From Pyrus communis (lineage: Eukaryota; Streptophyta; Magnoliopsida; Rosales; Rosaceae): 64,000 nucleotides of DNA. Below the pieces are notes generated by a model. That model saw nothing but the letters and a program-made list of their open reading frames with translations. It made no database searches and was not told the origin of the DNA. Positions 52,728 through 64,000 of the stretch are shown one piece after another. The translations under genes and the position numbers were made by a program. Location: NCBI RefSeq assembly GCF_963583255.1, contig NC_084806.1, positions 20,316,317 to 20,380,316 on the forward strand, read 5' to 3'. Position 1 is the first letter of the stretch; each line of letters starts with the position of its first letter.

Positions 52728-53200
52728 TCAGACACTGCAACGTAGTGTCTGTTTCCTGATTCTGTTTTTTATACTTGGATTTAGACGCTGCATTGCAGTG
52801 TCCGTTTCCTGGTTCCCTTTTCTATCATTCACACACCTTCTATGCTTCATTCTTCGAGCGATTATTTATTTTTATGTTTAGATTTAGACACTGAAATGCA
52901 GTGTCCGTTTCCCTGTTTTGTTTTTCTTTTTTTACATTTTGATTCAGAAACTACAATGCAGTGTCCGATACCTGGTTCTGTTTTTTCTTTTTTATATTTT
53001 GATTTAGAGCCTGCAATTCAGTGTTCGTTTCTTGGTTCTGTTTTTTTTTTGTTTTTTTTTTATTTTTTTTTATTTTAACATTTTGATTTATTCTTTTTTG
53101 CATTTTGATTCAAACACTGCAATGCAATGTTCGTTTCCTGTTTTATTTTTACATTTCTATTTAGAAGTTGCATTGTAGTGTCCATTTCCTGGTTTTCTTC
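52728..53200 (+). repeat. Degenerate minisatellite with palindromic core
   Basis: Seven copies of GACACTGCAATGCAGTGTCC-like cores begin at 52731, 52783, 52887, 52947, 53007, 53113 and 53164, each followed by GTTTCCTGGTTCTG and a T-rich spacer (spacing 51-60 bp, or about twice that). The ORF across it merely repeats a short peptide. Confidence 0.7.
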
Positions 53201-53474
53201 TTTTTCCCGTCATCATTCCACATTTCATAGTCTCTCTTGACCCATAAAAATTTTCTTAAAAAAAAACTATAAATTTCATATCATAGAACAAAAGGAGATA
53301 GAAACGCAAAAAGATTTCAAACCCAAAAGAAGAAAACATCAAAACCCATAAAATTCAACCCTAAATTCATCCCCACAGATCCTCATCACGGCTTTACCCA
53401 TTTTGGGCTCAACGAGAAGACTTTGTCGGTGAAAGATGGCGGCAAAGAGGCATGTGTATTGAAATTAGAGCTTT

Positions 53475-53705
53475 TTGGGTCTGATTTCGGGTCTTTTTTC
53501 TCCTGCGGGAGGTGGTAGTGTGGCATCGTTGAATAGTTCCGCTAAGAACAAGTTGCTGGATTGGGAGTGGGAGAAGGCTGAGAAAGATCAACATGGTGTC
53601 CTTGCGGGGGAAGACGGAGCGCACATGGACGGTTTGACTGCATATTTCACAGATGAGGTTGTCAGTTGGTTGTGGGGTGGAGGAAAAAGGTTGGACAACA
53701 TGTAA
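53475..53705 (+). CDS. Unrecognised 76-codon ORF, possible gene fragment
   Basis: Encodes MGLISGLFSPAGGGSV followed by SSAKNKLLDWEWEKAEK, with fairly balanced codon use compared with the AT-rich surroundings. It has no upstream promoter or recognisable domain, and the region before it (53350-53470) also looks gene-like but has stops. It could be a decayed host gene or retroelement piece. Function not known. Confidence 0.25.
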   Translation: MGLISGLFSPAGGGSVASLNSSAKNKLLDWEWEKAEKDQHGVLAGEDGAHMDGLTAYFTDEVVSWLWGGGKRLDNM

Positions 53706-54070
53706 TCACAATTTAAAAAAAAAAAAAATGAGAGAGAAGGAGAGAAGGTAAAATTCTAACTATTGATAATTCCTTAAAGCCCATGTAGCATTTATCATTG
53801 ACCTATACCTAATTAATAAAAATATATCATTGATTAAGTCCACAACAAAAATATGTCACTGATATATGGTTAAATAGTCAAGTTTTTATTGATCTTTGGC
53901 TAAATTACCTTATTTTTTATATGTGTTATTTGTCACATGCAAGGGCTAAACTCAGATATATTAAGAACTCAGAGGTACTCTGATTAATGTCAAACATTTG
54001 TATAACAAACATTTAACTATAAAAGAGTGCTCAAACACACAAAAAGAAAAGAGAGAGCGCTTACTTAAGC
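53706..54070. other. Intergenic, AT-rich
   Basis: A-run at 53715-53728 and AT-rich sequence. No gene or repeat recognised. Confidence 0.5.
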
Positions 54071-54075
54071 TTGAA

Positions 54076-57000
54076 TGACACACCCCGAACGAGATCAGGG
54101 TATATTGGCCGTCACGTGGAAGTGACGTAACCATGTGCACAGTGCGGAAGCTAATAAATAATAATAAAAGCACGAATAAAAACAAACCTAGCTATACACA
54201 AAGTAAATAACATACATGTGCAAGCGTAAGTGTAAAAACAAAGTTCAGAGCATGGAAGACCTAGTGCAGTCCGGGAGAAACAACACTAAATAAACATACC
54301 CAAAAGTGGTCCTACACTGGTGATAATCTATCAGATAAGCCGGGAAATCCTCTGGGGAGCCACCAAGAGTGCTAGCCAAACTAGAACCTGGAGGGGCGCA
54401 AAACAGAAAGCGTGAGTGGGCAAAAACAAAGCTTTTCAAAAATCATTTCATAAACAAGTTCTAACCCCTCGTCGTAAAACCTGTATACTTCCTAGAAAAT
54501 AGAATATACATATACATAATAACCATGCTCAGAAATATGCCATGCCAAATGCCTCTAGATAAAATGCAAGTACTCAGGTAATGCCAAACAATGTCATGTA
54601 ATCTATCAGCCGGAGTCACCTAACGTGACCTGTACGGCTGAATCTAGAGCTCAAATCTCTAACTCACTAGCTACACTTGCACACGAGTCGGAAACACCTA
54701 AAGTGGTCTGTATGACAGGACTGGGTGTATAATAAGTACGCTCAAGTGCTACGATCACGTGAAGATTGGGCAAATAATCGCGGGTCACCTACGAGTCGGA
54801 ACCACCTAAAGTGGTCTGTACGACAGGAAACTTAGATCCAAGATGAGCGTGTGGTGCGGGAGGTGAACATCACGTGAAGGACTGTGCCCAACTCTGGGCG
54901 AGAGCACTAACACCGGGGGTGCAGGTTATGAGCTCTCTATGCATCTTAAATCACTACTGAACATAAACATAAACCATAACTTACCTGGCACTTACCTGTG
55001 CGTCCGTAGCACCAACATATATATATATATATATATATATGCAACTAATAATGCATAATTAAATGGGCAAACAATATGCATGGCATATAAACGTATAAAC
55101 GTTTCATTTCACTTTCTGGGAAAAACATAAGTATATAGGTATATACGGAAAACCAAAAGCCCACTCACTGGTAAGTAGAAGGGTCGTAACCCCTTTGCCT
55201 CGTGATATGAGCATATTTAGGCAACTTAGTTAGCTTGTTTTCTCACATTTATGTTGTTAGTTCATAGTTATTTTAGTATTTTAAGCTATTTTCGTATGGT
55301 TGTAGGTCCAAATGTTTAAAGTGGTAAGAAAGTGCATTTTGGAGCAGTTTTGGGCATTAAATGGATTGCACATGCTTGGAGCAATATGGATGGACGAAAT
55401 TGAAGTCCAAAGGAGTCTAGGAATCTGCTAAGAAGATGGAAGAAATTAATTCAAGACTTGGAAAAAAAGGAATCAACTACAAAGAAGGAAACATGAGTCA
55501 AACTTCCTTATTTTGACTTAACTTTCCTAATCTCTTCCTACCTAAGTTTCAGCTGCCAAAAAGGGTTCCTAATTAATTTAGGACACTTAAATAAATGTCT
55601 AGAAGACTTAGTCCTACTTCCTAATCCATGCCGCACATATCTTTTCTAGATTTCCCTTTTTATTGCAGCAAATCACTTTCCCATTCTCTAAAACATCATT
55701 GCCGCAGCTTTCCCTTTCCCTTTTCCCAATTCCTTGCTGCTTATTTTACTTCCCTTTTCCCTCTTGGACTATGAATTTAATTACCCTTTTCTTGGAGGAT
55801 TTGGAGTCTTAAAACCTTCCCAAATTAATTACTTAATGCCGTAACCTTTCTCCCTCTATATATAAACAAATCTGCCGCACAAAAGAGGGCTCTCTCATTC
55901 TATCCATTCATTCAGCCATCATCCACCCTCTACCACCATCCAACCTATCCATCCATCACCATAATTCATACCTAAACACCCTTGTGCCGTAACAAAGAAG
56001 GAGAAAGAAGAGAGGAGAAGCCTTGGACGTTTTGGCCATTCAAGCTTGGATTGTTGGAGCGTTTCTAGGTGTATTCAATCTTTGTTTTCAATGTTTAATT
56101 TATATTCTCTTTGTTTTGTTGTCAACATGAGGAGCTAAACTTGTTTTAGCTAGAGGAGACTTTGAAACCATGATTATATTTGCGATATGAATTGATTAAT
56201 TTCAGTTGTGATTTCATAAATTATGAATGCAATTTACTTAACCGTTTGATGGATAACTTATTCTTGTTTGTTGATTAAGGGTGCACACTTAATTTGCATG
56301 CTTGAATTTGGTGCTAGAATATAAGGGAGTTTCACATAATAGTTACAAACTTATATTCACAAGTAGTTAAGGTTGTTTTCACAATCATGTTAAGTAAATT
56401 CCTAGCATGAGTATCATGATGTCATAGTTACAAGTGCTTTGTCAATACTTATGATTTTCATAGAACGTAATGATCTTTGATTGTATCTCTATTATGATGT
56501 CATGTAGGGAACTTTTGAAGAATGCTTTGGGTTGTCGTATGATGTCATCCAATCCAATAACTAAAGGAAAATCTGAGGGTTAATTAGTGATGTCACGGTT
56601 AATCTGGGGTGTTGAGGTTCATGGTTTATCGAAAAAGCAACTGGAAATCAATTTGTGTTCAAATGTATCATGTGTGGAAAAGAATCCTCTAGCTAGCTAA
56701 TCACCCATCCATAGTTTTTCCCAAATTCGTCCAACCCTTGTTTAAGTCTTTTAGTTACTTGTTTTTCTCTTAAATTCATCAAAAACCCAATCCCCTTTAT
56801 GTAGTTGTGTCAAATCTGTCCTAATTAGAGTTTTTGAGTATTTTGAGTCAAAACCAAACCTATTTTCGTCCAAGTTGAGTCTTAGAGTCTAGTTTGAGTC
56901 TATTTGGTTGTTTTGTGTTGTTTTGAGTCTTTTGAGTTTGTTTTGAGTCATATAAGTTTAGTTAAGAGTCTTTGAGTTTATTTAAGTGTTTTTAAGTTTA

Positions 57001-58170
57001 GTTTTATGTTTTTGAGTCAGTTTAGAGTAGATTAGCAATCCCTCCTAATCCCCGGCCTAGAACGATCCCTACTTTACATCTTTACTACAATTGTCAATAA
57101 GAGGGTTTAATTTGTGTGCTATTATTTATCACATCACCTCGAGTGACCGTGCTCGTCCTCGGGATAGGTCTCACCTATATGCGAAACAACTATAAAAACG
57201 TTACTTTTAAAGCACATAACCAACATTACGAAATAACTTCTCATACAATGCTTAAATGGGGTGTATGAATACATCAACGTGATCTACTCAACCTCACGAA
57301 CATCCTCATATTTTAAAAATAATTTTTCAACACCGCACGCGCCGGCCAAGGCACCCACATGCGCCGCCCACGTGCAGGCACGTGCCTGGCACACTGACGG
57401 TGTCAGTTAACGCCGTCATTAATATTCTGTTAAATCTAACTAATGCCGTTAACGCCGTTAGGAATATTCCGTCTAAACCGTCATCTTCTCCGGCCAAACT
57501 CCGGCGCCGTCGCCGGCGCCGGAAAATCGGGAAAATTTCAAAACTTCATATCTCACTCATTTTTCAACCAAATTTCATAAAATTGGTACCAAAATGAAGC
57601 TTACAACAAGAGGAACAAATCCATACCACTTTCAAGCACTAAAACCAACGGAATCTCACCGGGAAAACACCACCAACTCCGGCTAAACCTGCAACTCACG
57701 ATCCCGACTTCCAAAACCTTCAAACGAACCACGCCGAGCCTCCTAAGGACCTTACCAAGCTTCCTACAAGCTTGAAATTCCCAAAAACACAAGAATTAAC
57801 GTGTGCATGAACAGTGACCAAAATTGGGGATCCCGAGTTCGACGTGAAAACGAAGGTATCCTTACCTAAAATGGGTATGGTTGAACTCCTAAAGACCTCA
57901 CGAGCAGAACTGTGTAATTTGTTTCCTTGATCCGTGACGATTTCAAGGGTTTGCGGTGTTGTCCGTACAAGAAGATAGGAATGGGAGAGAGAGAGGGGGT
58001 CTCGGGACAGATAGGGTGAACAGGAGAGGGGAATGAGGATGATGATGGATGTGTGGCTGGGATGAAACCAACCAAGAACCCAAAACAACCACACAAACAA
58101 CAATTATCCATTAGGGGCAAAACCGTCATTTCACCCCTACGGTACGAAAAGTTCGGGACGGGCTGTCACA
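54076..58170 (-). mobile_element. Solo LTR of Tekay-type group, minus strand, interrupted by another solo LTR
   Basis: Read on the minus strand it begins TGTGACAGCCCGTCCCGAAC at 58170 and ends GGTGTGTCA at 54076. Flanks are TTGAA (54071-54075) and TTAAA (58171-58175), a 5-bp duplication with one change. Without the insert (55203-57136 plus TSD) it is about 2156 bp, close to the 2197-bp LTR at 7951. It retains the stem-loop triplet (54607-54824) and the CCGTTAACGCCGT/GGAATATTCC cluster (57395-57480). Much more diverged from 7951 than that LTR is from its partner. Confidence 0.85.
55203..57136 (+). mobile_element. Solo LTR, diverged Athila-like family member (TSD CCTCG)
   Basis: A 1934-bp LTR starting TGATATGAGCATATTTAGG and ending ATTTATCACATCA, flanked by CCTCG at 55198-55202 and 57137-57141. 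The conserved 3' part, CCTAATCCCCGG...AACGATCCCTAC, identifies the family. The hairpin region is present in altered form near 56023-56075. Confidence 0.9.
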
Positions 58171-58905
58171 TTAAAGACTTTCTTGAATATGTACACTTGA
58201 ACTTTTATTGATATACAAGAGTTTACATAGAAAGTGTTTACGAGAGCGATATTCACAAAGTGAACAATACAAGAGAGCAGAGGGCTTCTTAATTTCTTGT
58301 TCTCTTTAGAACTGACTACAATAATCTTTATATACAATTGAGTTTAGATCTAGTATTCGAGTCGTGTTTTCTGTATTCATGTTGTTTTCGTGGTATACCC
58401 GATATCTTAACGGCTCGTGTCGACATGACCCGAAACGAAATCGATCCATTAATATTATCAGGTAATATGACCCGATCCGTTACCTATTAAAGAAAATATG
58501 TTTTAAATCAATAAATAATGAAAATGAAAAACATAATACTAAATTAGTATATGCATACCACATTGTCACATAAATATTACTTCAAAACATAGAAAAAATA
58601 ATTTATCTTTCAAGTATTACAAAATACCAAATATTCAAGGATATGCAAAATACCAAATTTTATTTATTTTGAACTCCCTTAAAAATACTATTCATGAGAG
58701 TTTCTGTGGTTTTATAAATTCAAACGATGACGTACCAATCCTCAAAGCGTAGGGTATGCGATCATGAGTATTTGCATATTTTTTCACATTTTTTGCACTT
58801 GTAAATTAATTATTATAATTTTTTAATGTGTTTGATATTTTTAAATTACTTGATATTTTTATATTTAATGTGTTTTATAATTTTTTTAGTCTCACTCTTT
58901 GCCTA
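58171..58905. other. Intergenic with possible decayed DNA-transposon end
   Basis: GGCTCGTGTCGACATGACCC and TAATATGACCCGATCC (58410-58480) resemble CGGGTC-rich ends of plant DNA transposons. Similar words return at 62225-62345, so 58.4-62.3 kb may be one old element carrying later insertions. No gene. Confidence 0.35.
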
Positions 58906-60819
58906 TGATGTGAAAATTAACTTGACACACAAATTAAACCCTAATGTTAACAATTGTAGTATATATGTAAGTAGGGATCGTTCTAGACCGGGGATTAACT
59001 AGGGATGCTAATCAACACAAATAAGACTTAAAAACACTAAATTAGACTCTATAGACTCAAAACTGACTCAAAACACTCAAAACAACAAGAAACAATAAAA
59101 AAGACTCAATTCTAGACTTAACAAGTGATTTTTACGAAAAGAAGACTTAACTTGACTCAAGAGACTAAAAAAAGACAGATTTTGACTCAAATAACAAGAC
59201 TCAATGGAAGGGGGAATGTTTTTGACGAATTTAAAACTTAAAACAGAAACTTTGCATAAAACACTTTATAAAAACGAATTTGGTGAATTGAAAAGGGTGA
59301 AACGCTAGTTAGAGGGTCCTTCTCCACACATGACATATGCATACAAACCAATTTCCAGTTATTATTCCTTTAGACTATGAATGACAACACCCCAAGTTAA
59401 CCGTGATAGCACAAATTAACCATCAGATTTTCCTTAACTCATTGAATTGGATGGCTTACGCATCGCAACCAAATTATCCTTATCAAATTCCCTAACTATG
59501 AAAAGCATGATAGAAAGACATATCAAAGGTCATTAAGTTCTTTGAAAACCATAAGCGTTGATGAGGTATTCGTAACTATGAAAAGTATGATACTTATGTC
59601 AAGAATTTACTTAACACAATCATGACTGGTGACTTCCACTACTGGTGAATATAAGTTCATAATGATTAGGTGAAACTCCTTTATACTCTAGCATCAAATT
59701 CATGCATGCAAATTAAGTGTCGACCCTCAATCAACATACATAAACAAGTTTTGATAACTCAGATAAGCAAATCACATTCAAGACTCAAGAAACAATAACT
59801 GGACATAATCAATTCATATAAAACATATAATCATGGCTTCGAATTCACCTCCAACTATAAAGAAATTAGTTCCTCATGTCTTTGAAAACATAAAACCAAA
59901 TTAAAACAAACATTGAAACAAATCTAAGGATAGAGAGAACCAAGATGTCCCGGCAATTCCAATGGCAGATTTCGAACCCTCCTTGGATTTGCAAGCCATG
60001 GCACAAAGTTCCTTCCTTCCTTCCTTGCAAGCACACACAAATCTCCAAGAATTTTCCAAGAAACCTGCGGCACTCTCTCCCTTTTCTCTAAAATATCTCT
60101 CTCTGTGGTTCTCCCCCTTTTCTGCGACACACACTTAAATATATATATGATGCACTGCTGAAAACCCTCAGAATTAGGTCTAGGGTTTGGCAGAAATCAG
60201 GTGGGAAAAGGACTAGGGTGCACCAAAATCTGAAGGGAAAAAGATTGCACAATCCTAAGGGGAAAAGGTTAGGGTTACACGGAAAAGACCAAAGACAATA
60301 GGGAGAGGGTGCGACATACATTTAAGATCAGGACTAGGGCTTCTAGAAAGGGTATCATGGCAGGTTTCTAGAAGAACAAGGGCTAAGGGGTGCGGCACCA
60401 ATGTAGGAGAAGGATAGAGCTTTTAGAACCTGATATTTAGGTGAATTAATATGAAATTAGTCCTCTTTGCAGCTGGAATTAAGGTGGGAAAATATTAGGT
60501 TAAGATAAGATAAGATAAGGTTATTTGGATAATGTTCCATGTTTCTTGTTCTTTCCTTATCTTCTTTGTCTTGAACTTGTTTCTCCAGATTTGTAGCATG
60601 TTCCTAGCCTCTTTTGACTTCAAATTCATCCATCCACCTTGCTTCATATGCAAGCTATCCATTCCAGTCCAAAATTGCACTAAAATGCACTTTCTTGCCA
60701 ACTTTGCCATTAGGACCTACAAACACACAAAAATAGCTTAAAATACTAAAATAACTAGGAACTAACAACATAAATGCAAGAAAACAAGTTAACTAAGTCG
60801 CATAAATATGCTCCTATCA
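58906..60819 (-). mobile_element. Solo LTR of Athila-like family, minus strand (TSD GCCTA)
   Basis: On the minus strand it starts TGATAGGAGCATATTTATGC at 60819 and ends TTTTCACATCA at 58906, with GCCTA at 58901-58905 and 60820-60824. It carries the family block GGATCGTTCTAGACCGGGG (complement side, 58975-58993) and is 1914 bp long. Confidence 0.92.
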
Positions 60820-60941
60820 GCCTATAGCATACTATAAAAATAAATAAATAAAAATTAAATTTTTAAAATTTATATAGAATAAAAATACGAAAATACATAT
60901 TTAATATACAATATATACATATACACTATGGCTATTGTATT

Positions 60942-62176
60942 TGACACACCCCCCCGATCCGGATTGTCCACTAGGACTCCGAATCGAGTTGTTTTGGGAG
61001 ACACCTGAAAGGTGACAAAGCCATAAAGTGTGGTGTAGTAGAAAATGTGAATAAATTTAAACCTAAAAGTGTCTAACCAAAAGAGTGCACTGGTGAGCAG
61101 GATTGAACCCATTTCACACATGATGTCAAAGCATAAGAACTGTACAGCAAATAGGGTGAGGGTTATACCATTGAAGATAACCATGTATAGAGATTTGCTA
61201 GAGTCGTCGTTTATACGTAGGCATGACTACTAAACCTGCAGGGGTGAAAAACAGAAGGGTGAGTGGGCACAAAAATAAAGGTTTATAAAATCCAGTTATT
61301 TTCCAAACATACTAACCCCTCACTGTAAAACATGTATAGTTTCCCGAAAAACATACTACGTATAGGTATGAAATCAAACGCATGCCAACAGTAAATCCAT
61401 AAGTATGCCACAACATAATAACTCAACAGCAATATAAATATAAGCATGTGCTCAACAATCTATACTAGCACGCAAGTCAGAGTCGCCTAATGCGACCTAT
61501 ACGACTTGTACGACAGGACTAGAGCGTATATTATTATTACAACTAATCCTGTCGTACAAGTTGCATTAGGCGACTCCGACTCATGTGCTAGTATAGATTG
61601 ATGAGCAATAGGTGTAGTCGTACAGGTCCCATTAGGCGACTCTGACTTGCATGCTAGTATAGATTGTTGAGAACATGCTTATATTTATATTGTTGTTGAG
61701 TTATTGTGATGTGGCATACTTCTGGATTTACTGTTGACATGCGTTTGATTTCATACCTATACGTAGTATGTTTTTCTGGAAACTATACATGTTTTACAGT
61801 GAGAGGTTAGTATGTTTGGAAAATAATTGGATTTTATAAACCTTTATTTTTGTGCCCACTCACCCTTCTATTTTTCGCCCCTCCACGTTTAGTAGCTATG
61901 CCTACGTATAAACGAGGACTCTGGCAAATCTCAATAGATGGTTATCTTCAATGGTATAACCCTCACCCTATTTGCTGTACTGTTCTTATGCTCTGACGTC
62001 ACGTGTGAAATGGGTTCAATCCCGCTCACCAGCGCACTCTTTTGGTTAGGCACTTTTAGGTTTAAATTTATTCACATTTTCCACTACACCACACTTTATG
62101 GCTTCGTCACCTTCCAGGTGTCGGCCAACACAACTCGATTCGGAGTCCTACTGGATAATCCGGGTTGGGTGTGTCA
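60942..62176. mobile_element. Large palindrome of two inverted LTR halves (TSD GTATT/ATATT)
   Basis: The left arm (60942 to about 61519) and the right arm (about 61546 to 62176) are inverted copies that meet in a short AT-rich centre. Outer ends are TGACACACCC and GGGTGTGTCA, and the flanks GTATT (60937-60941) and ATATT (62177-62181) are a near-perfect target duplication. Each arm equals the 3' half of a Tekay-group LTR (GTGCCCACTCACCCTTC, TTTTCGCCCCTCCA, stem-loop repeats). Mirror-image ORFs starting MVIFNGITLTLFAV occur in both arms and are not thought to be genes. Confidence 0.85.
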
Positions 62177-62181
62177 ATATT

Positions 62182-63835
62182 TCTTAGTAAGTTTTTTTAG
62201 TAGTTTAAAAAAAATTAAAATCATCAAAATAACTTTTTTCGTAACGTGTCGAAACGGGTTATTTGCGTGTCACCCTTGTGTAAACCTGTTAAGCACTCGT
62301 TATTAACGGGTTCTTATCATGTAACTTGATAACGATTCGATTAGTTATTGTGTTAAGCCGAAATTGCCAGTCTAATTGAGTTTGTCTTCAAGACAAAAAT
62401 GCTATAATGAAAAAGACTTAAAATTATCCATAAATGCCACTTTTAGTAGTGGTAGTATTGTTTTTGCAAAAAAGAAACTGTTGCGGTAGAATTTACTTTT
62501 TCTTTTGTTGGGTGTTGAGTTGGAAAAATTGGACCATTCTTGGAACATCTTAACCAATAACCATTGTCCAGAAGCTTTTGGAAGCTTTCTTAGGAATAGT
62601 TTTGGTATTTGGAAAAATTGTTGTCCCTCGGTGAAATGTAGCCCAAAAATTGTCTCTAAGCAATTTTGCATAAACCCTAGGCATATAGTTTTTTTTCTCT
62701 CTCTATGTGAGAGGTCTTCTCACTTTCTGTGAATTAGTGCTTCCAATTCTGGTGAATCGATCAGCCACTAGGGCTAGCAGTGGCCAGGGTCGATGGCAGC
62801 CTTTTTTCTTGTTCTTTTTCTTGTCTACTGTTATTTGTTTTTCCGACCTGCTTTTCCTCTATCATCCACCCCCTTGCGCTTCTAATTTAACCGGCCTTTG
62901 CCCCATATCGAAAAGTCTCCTTTTTCGATCTCTCCTTTCTTATCCTCCCCATAATCTTTCCACCTTCATGCATCTACTCAACCCATTTTCTTTCTCTTCC
63001 GTTTGGCTTCGTTCGATCTTCATTCCGCAATTGTTTGGATCTGTAACCTTTTCGTACTACCATGTTTCACAGCTTTCAAGGAAGATGTGTAGAGCTTCGA
63101 CTCGGGTGGTCACACCACCACTTTTCGTTTGCGTGTCGGTTTCGGCACTGTTGCCTGTGGGACTTTCTTTCCCACTCGTTTTCTTCTCTTGGTGGCCATA
63201 TAGTCGATCTGTGGGGTGGTTGTTTGTGGACGATGCAATTTGTTTCTAGTTTCGTTTTATGGGCATGGCTGGGATTGATCTTTGCGTTTGTAGGGGGCCT
63301 GGTTTGTGGTCGGCGAAATGTGCTTCTACGGCGGAAAAGGTTTACGTCATTTAGGTTTCTGTGTGTATTTTTCAATTTTGGGCTCAACTTTTGAGTTAGG
63401 CTCTTTTTTTTATGGTGTTTTGGAGGTTTGTTATGTGGTTTCTGTAAATTTGGGCATCCAATTGTGTGTGTATGTTGTGTGTTGGTAATAAAATTTACCT
63501 TATGACAAAAAAATAAAATAAAATAAAAACCTAAGATTGTAAATAAACATTCTAATTAGAAGAATATAGTCTCATTTTTCCTCCAACAGTACTACTACCA
63601 ACTAGCAACTCGAAAAATTACTATTATTATAAATAAATAAATAAACAAACTCACAAAGACAGAGATCTGACCAGTTGGGTTTGCGTGCAGTCGACAGGAC
63701 TCCTTCTATCCACCTACTCACAAGTTTCACTCTCTCTCTCTCTCACTTAAAGCAAGTCCACTCCCCTTCTCACCCAAAACCCACAAAGATCCCTCACTTT
63801 CTCTCCCATTTTCCTCCAAACCAAACACAACCCAG
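62182..63835 (+). other. Intergenic and 5' leader; possible retroposed fragment
   Basis: The region 62660-63530 is less AT-rich, has overlapping 110-180 codon ORFs without recognisable domains, and ends GGTAATAAAATTTACCTTAT followed by an A-rich tail (63506-63530), like the 3' end of a non-LTR retroelement. No target duplication was found. The last 170 bp (63665-63835) is a CT-rich leader for the gene at 63836; a possible TATA-like TTATAAATAAATAAA lies near 63628. Confidence 0.4.
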
Positions 63836-64000
63836 ATGGCCATCAACAGGGACTCGACTCCCCCTCCAATGATCGGCAAGATTGGTCCCTACACTGTGTT
63901 CATGACTCCGCCCTCCACCCCTAAGCCGCCTGAACCGGTCTTTGAATCTCCCCGGAAGGTGGCCGCGCCGGTCTTTGAGTCCCCAAAGAAGGTGGCCCCG
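63836..64000 (+). CDS. Proline-rich plant protein, N-terminus only (cut by window end)
   Basis: The first 55 codons are open to the edge. The start MAINRDSTPPPMIGKIGPYT is followed by VFMTPPSTPKPPEP and two VFESP(R/K)KVA repeats. GKIGPYTVFMTPP-like N-termini occur in a small family of plant proteins of unknown function (from memory). CG-rich codons and a CT-rich 5' leader support a real gene. No function is proposed. Confidence 0.7.
   Translation, partial: MAINRDSTPPPMIGKIGPYTVFMTPPSTPKPPEPVFESPRKVAAPVFESPKKVAP

Noticed and set aside
62023..62045. tRNA-like B box (GGTTCAATCCC) in the palindrome arm
   Set aside because: No matching A box, acceptor stem or anticodon arm at tRNA distance. It also occurs inverted at 61105, as expected from the LTR.
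60870..62306. Two ORFs with the same MVIFNGITLTLFAV start on opposite strands
   Set aside because: They mirror each other because of the LTR palindrome. No domain is seen, and the same stretch is non-coding in related LTRs.

Overview
The window is nuclear DNA from a dicot plant. It has spliced genes with GT-AG introns, plant-specific gene families, a nuclear copy of plastid DNA, and a heavy load of LTR retrotransposons. The gene sequences and repeat types look most like the rose family (apple/pear type). That placement is inferred from remembered similarity; no search was run.

Four host genes can be supported. (1) 257-5810, minus: homogentisate phytyltransferase (VTE2/HPT, tocopherol synthesis). 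Eleven exons are visible and the last small exon lies off the left edge. (2) 29984-32509, plus: an intact intronless 841-aa P-class pentatricopeptide repeat (PPR) protein, orthologous to Arabidopsis At2g18940. (3) 43459-48958, plus: a ZEITLUPE/ADAGIO blue-light photoreceptor (LOV, F-box, Kelch), two exons with a 3.6-kb intron. (4) 63836-64000, plus: the first 55 codons of a proline-rich protein cut by the right edge.

Nearly everything else is nested mobile DNA. From 7946 to 28871 lies a rearranged Ty3/Gypsy Tekay-type (chromodomain) element. A 2.2-kb LTR flanked by TAACC on both sides is followed by a duplicate of the PPR promoter and its first ~26 codons. This is fused to a decayed reverse transcriptase/RNase H/integrase region, then the real 3' LTR, TAACC again, and the intact PPR gene. 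Into this landed a 1.6-kb PIF/Harbinger-type element (TSD TAA), a full-length 8.8-kb non-autonomous Athila-like element (TSD CAAGA), and a solo LTR of the same Athila-like family (TSD TTTAC). The 8.8-kb element has no polymerase genes but carries a gag remnant and an antisense coiled-coil ORF of Tat/Ogre type.

From 33 to 42.7 kb there is a SINE with a duplicated head, a composite plastid insertion (ndhA plus rbcL pieces), an LTR fragment, and a three-level nest: a hAT-like element containing a Mutator-like element (9-bp TSD) containing a solo LTR. From 52.7 to 62.2 kb there is a minisatellite with a palindromic core, an LTR-in-LTR nest, an antisense solo LTR, and a 1.2-kb palindrome made of two inverted LTR halves.

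The host genes are unrelated in function and do not form a cluster. The points most worth a second look are the PPR/retrotransposon chimera, a covarying stem-loop repeated inside the LTRs, the LTR palindrome, and the antisense ORF in the non-autonomous element. All coordinates and substitution counts were read by eye.
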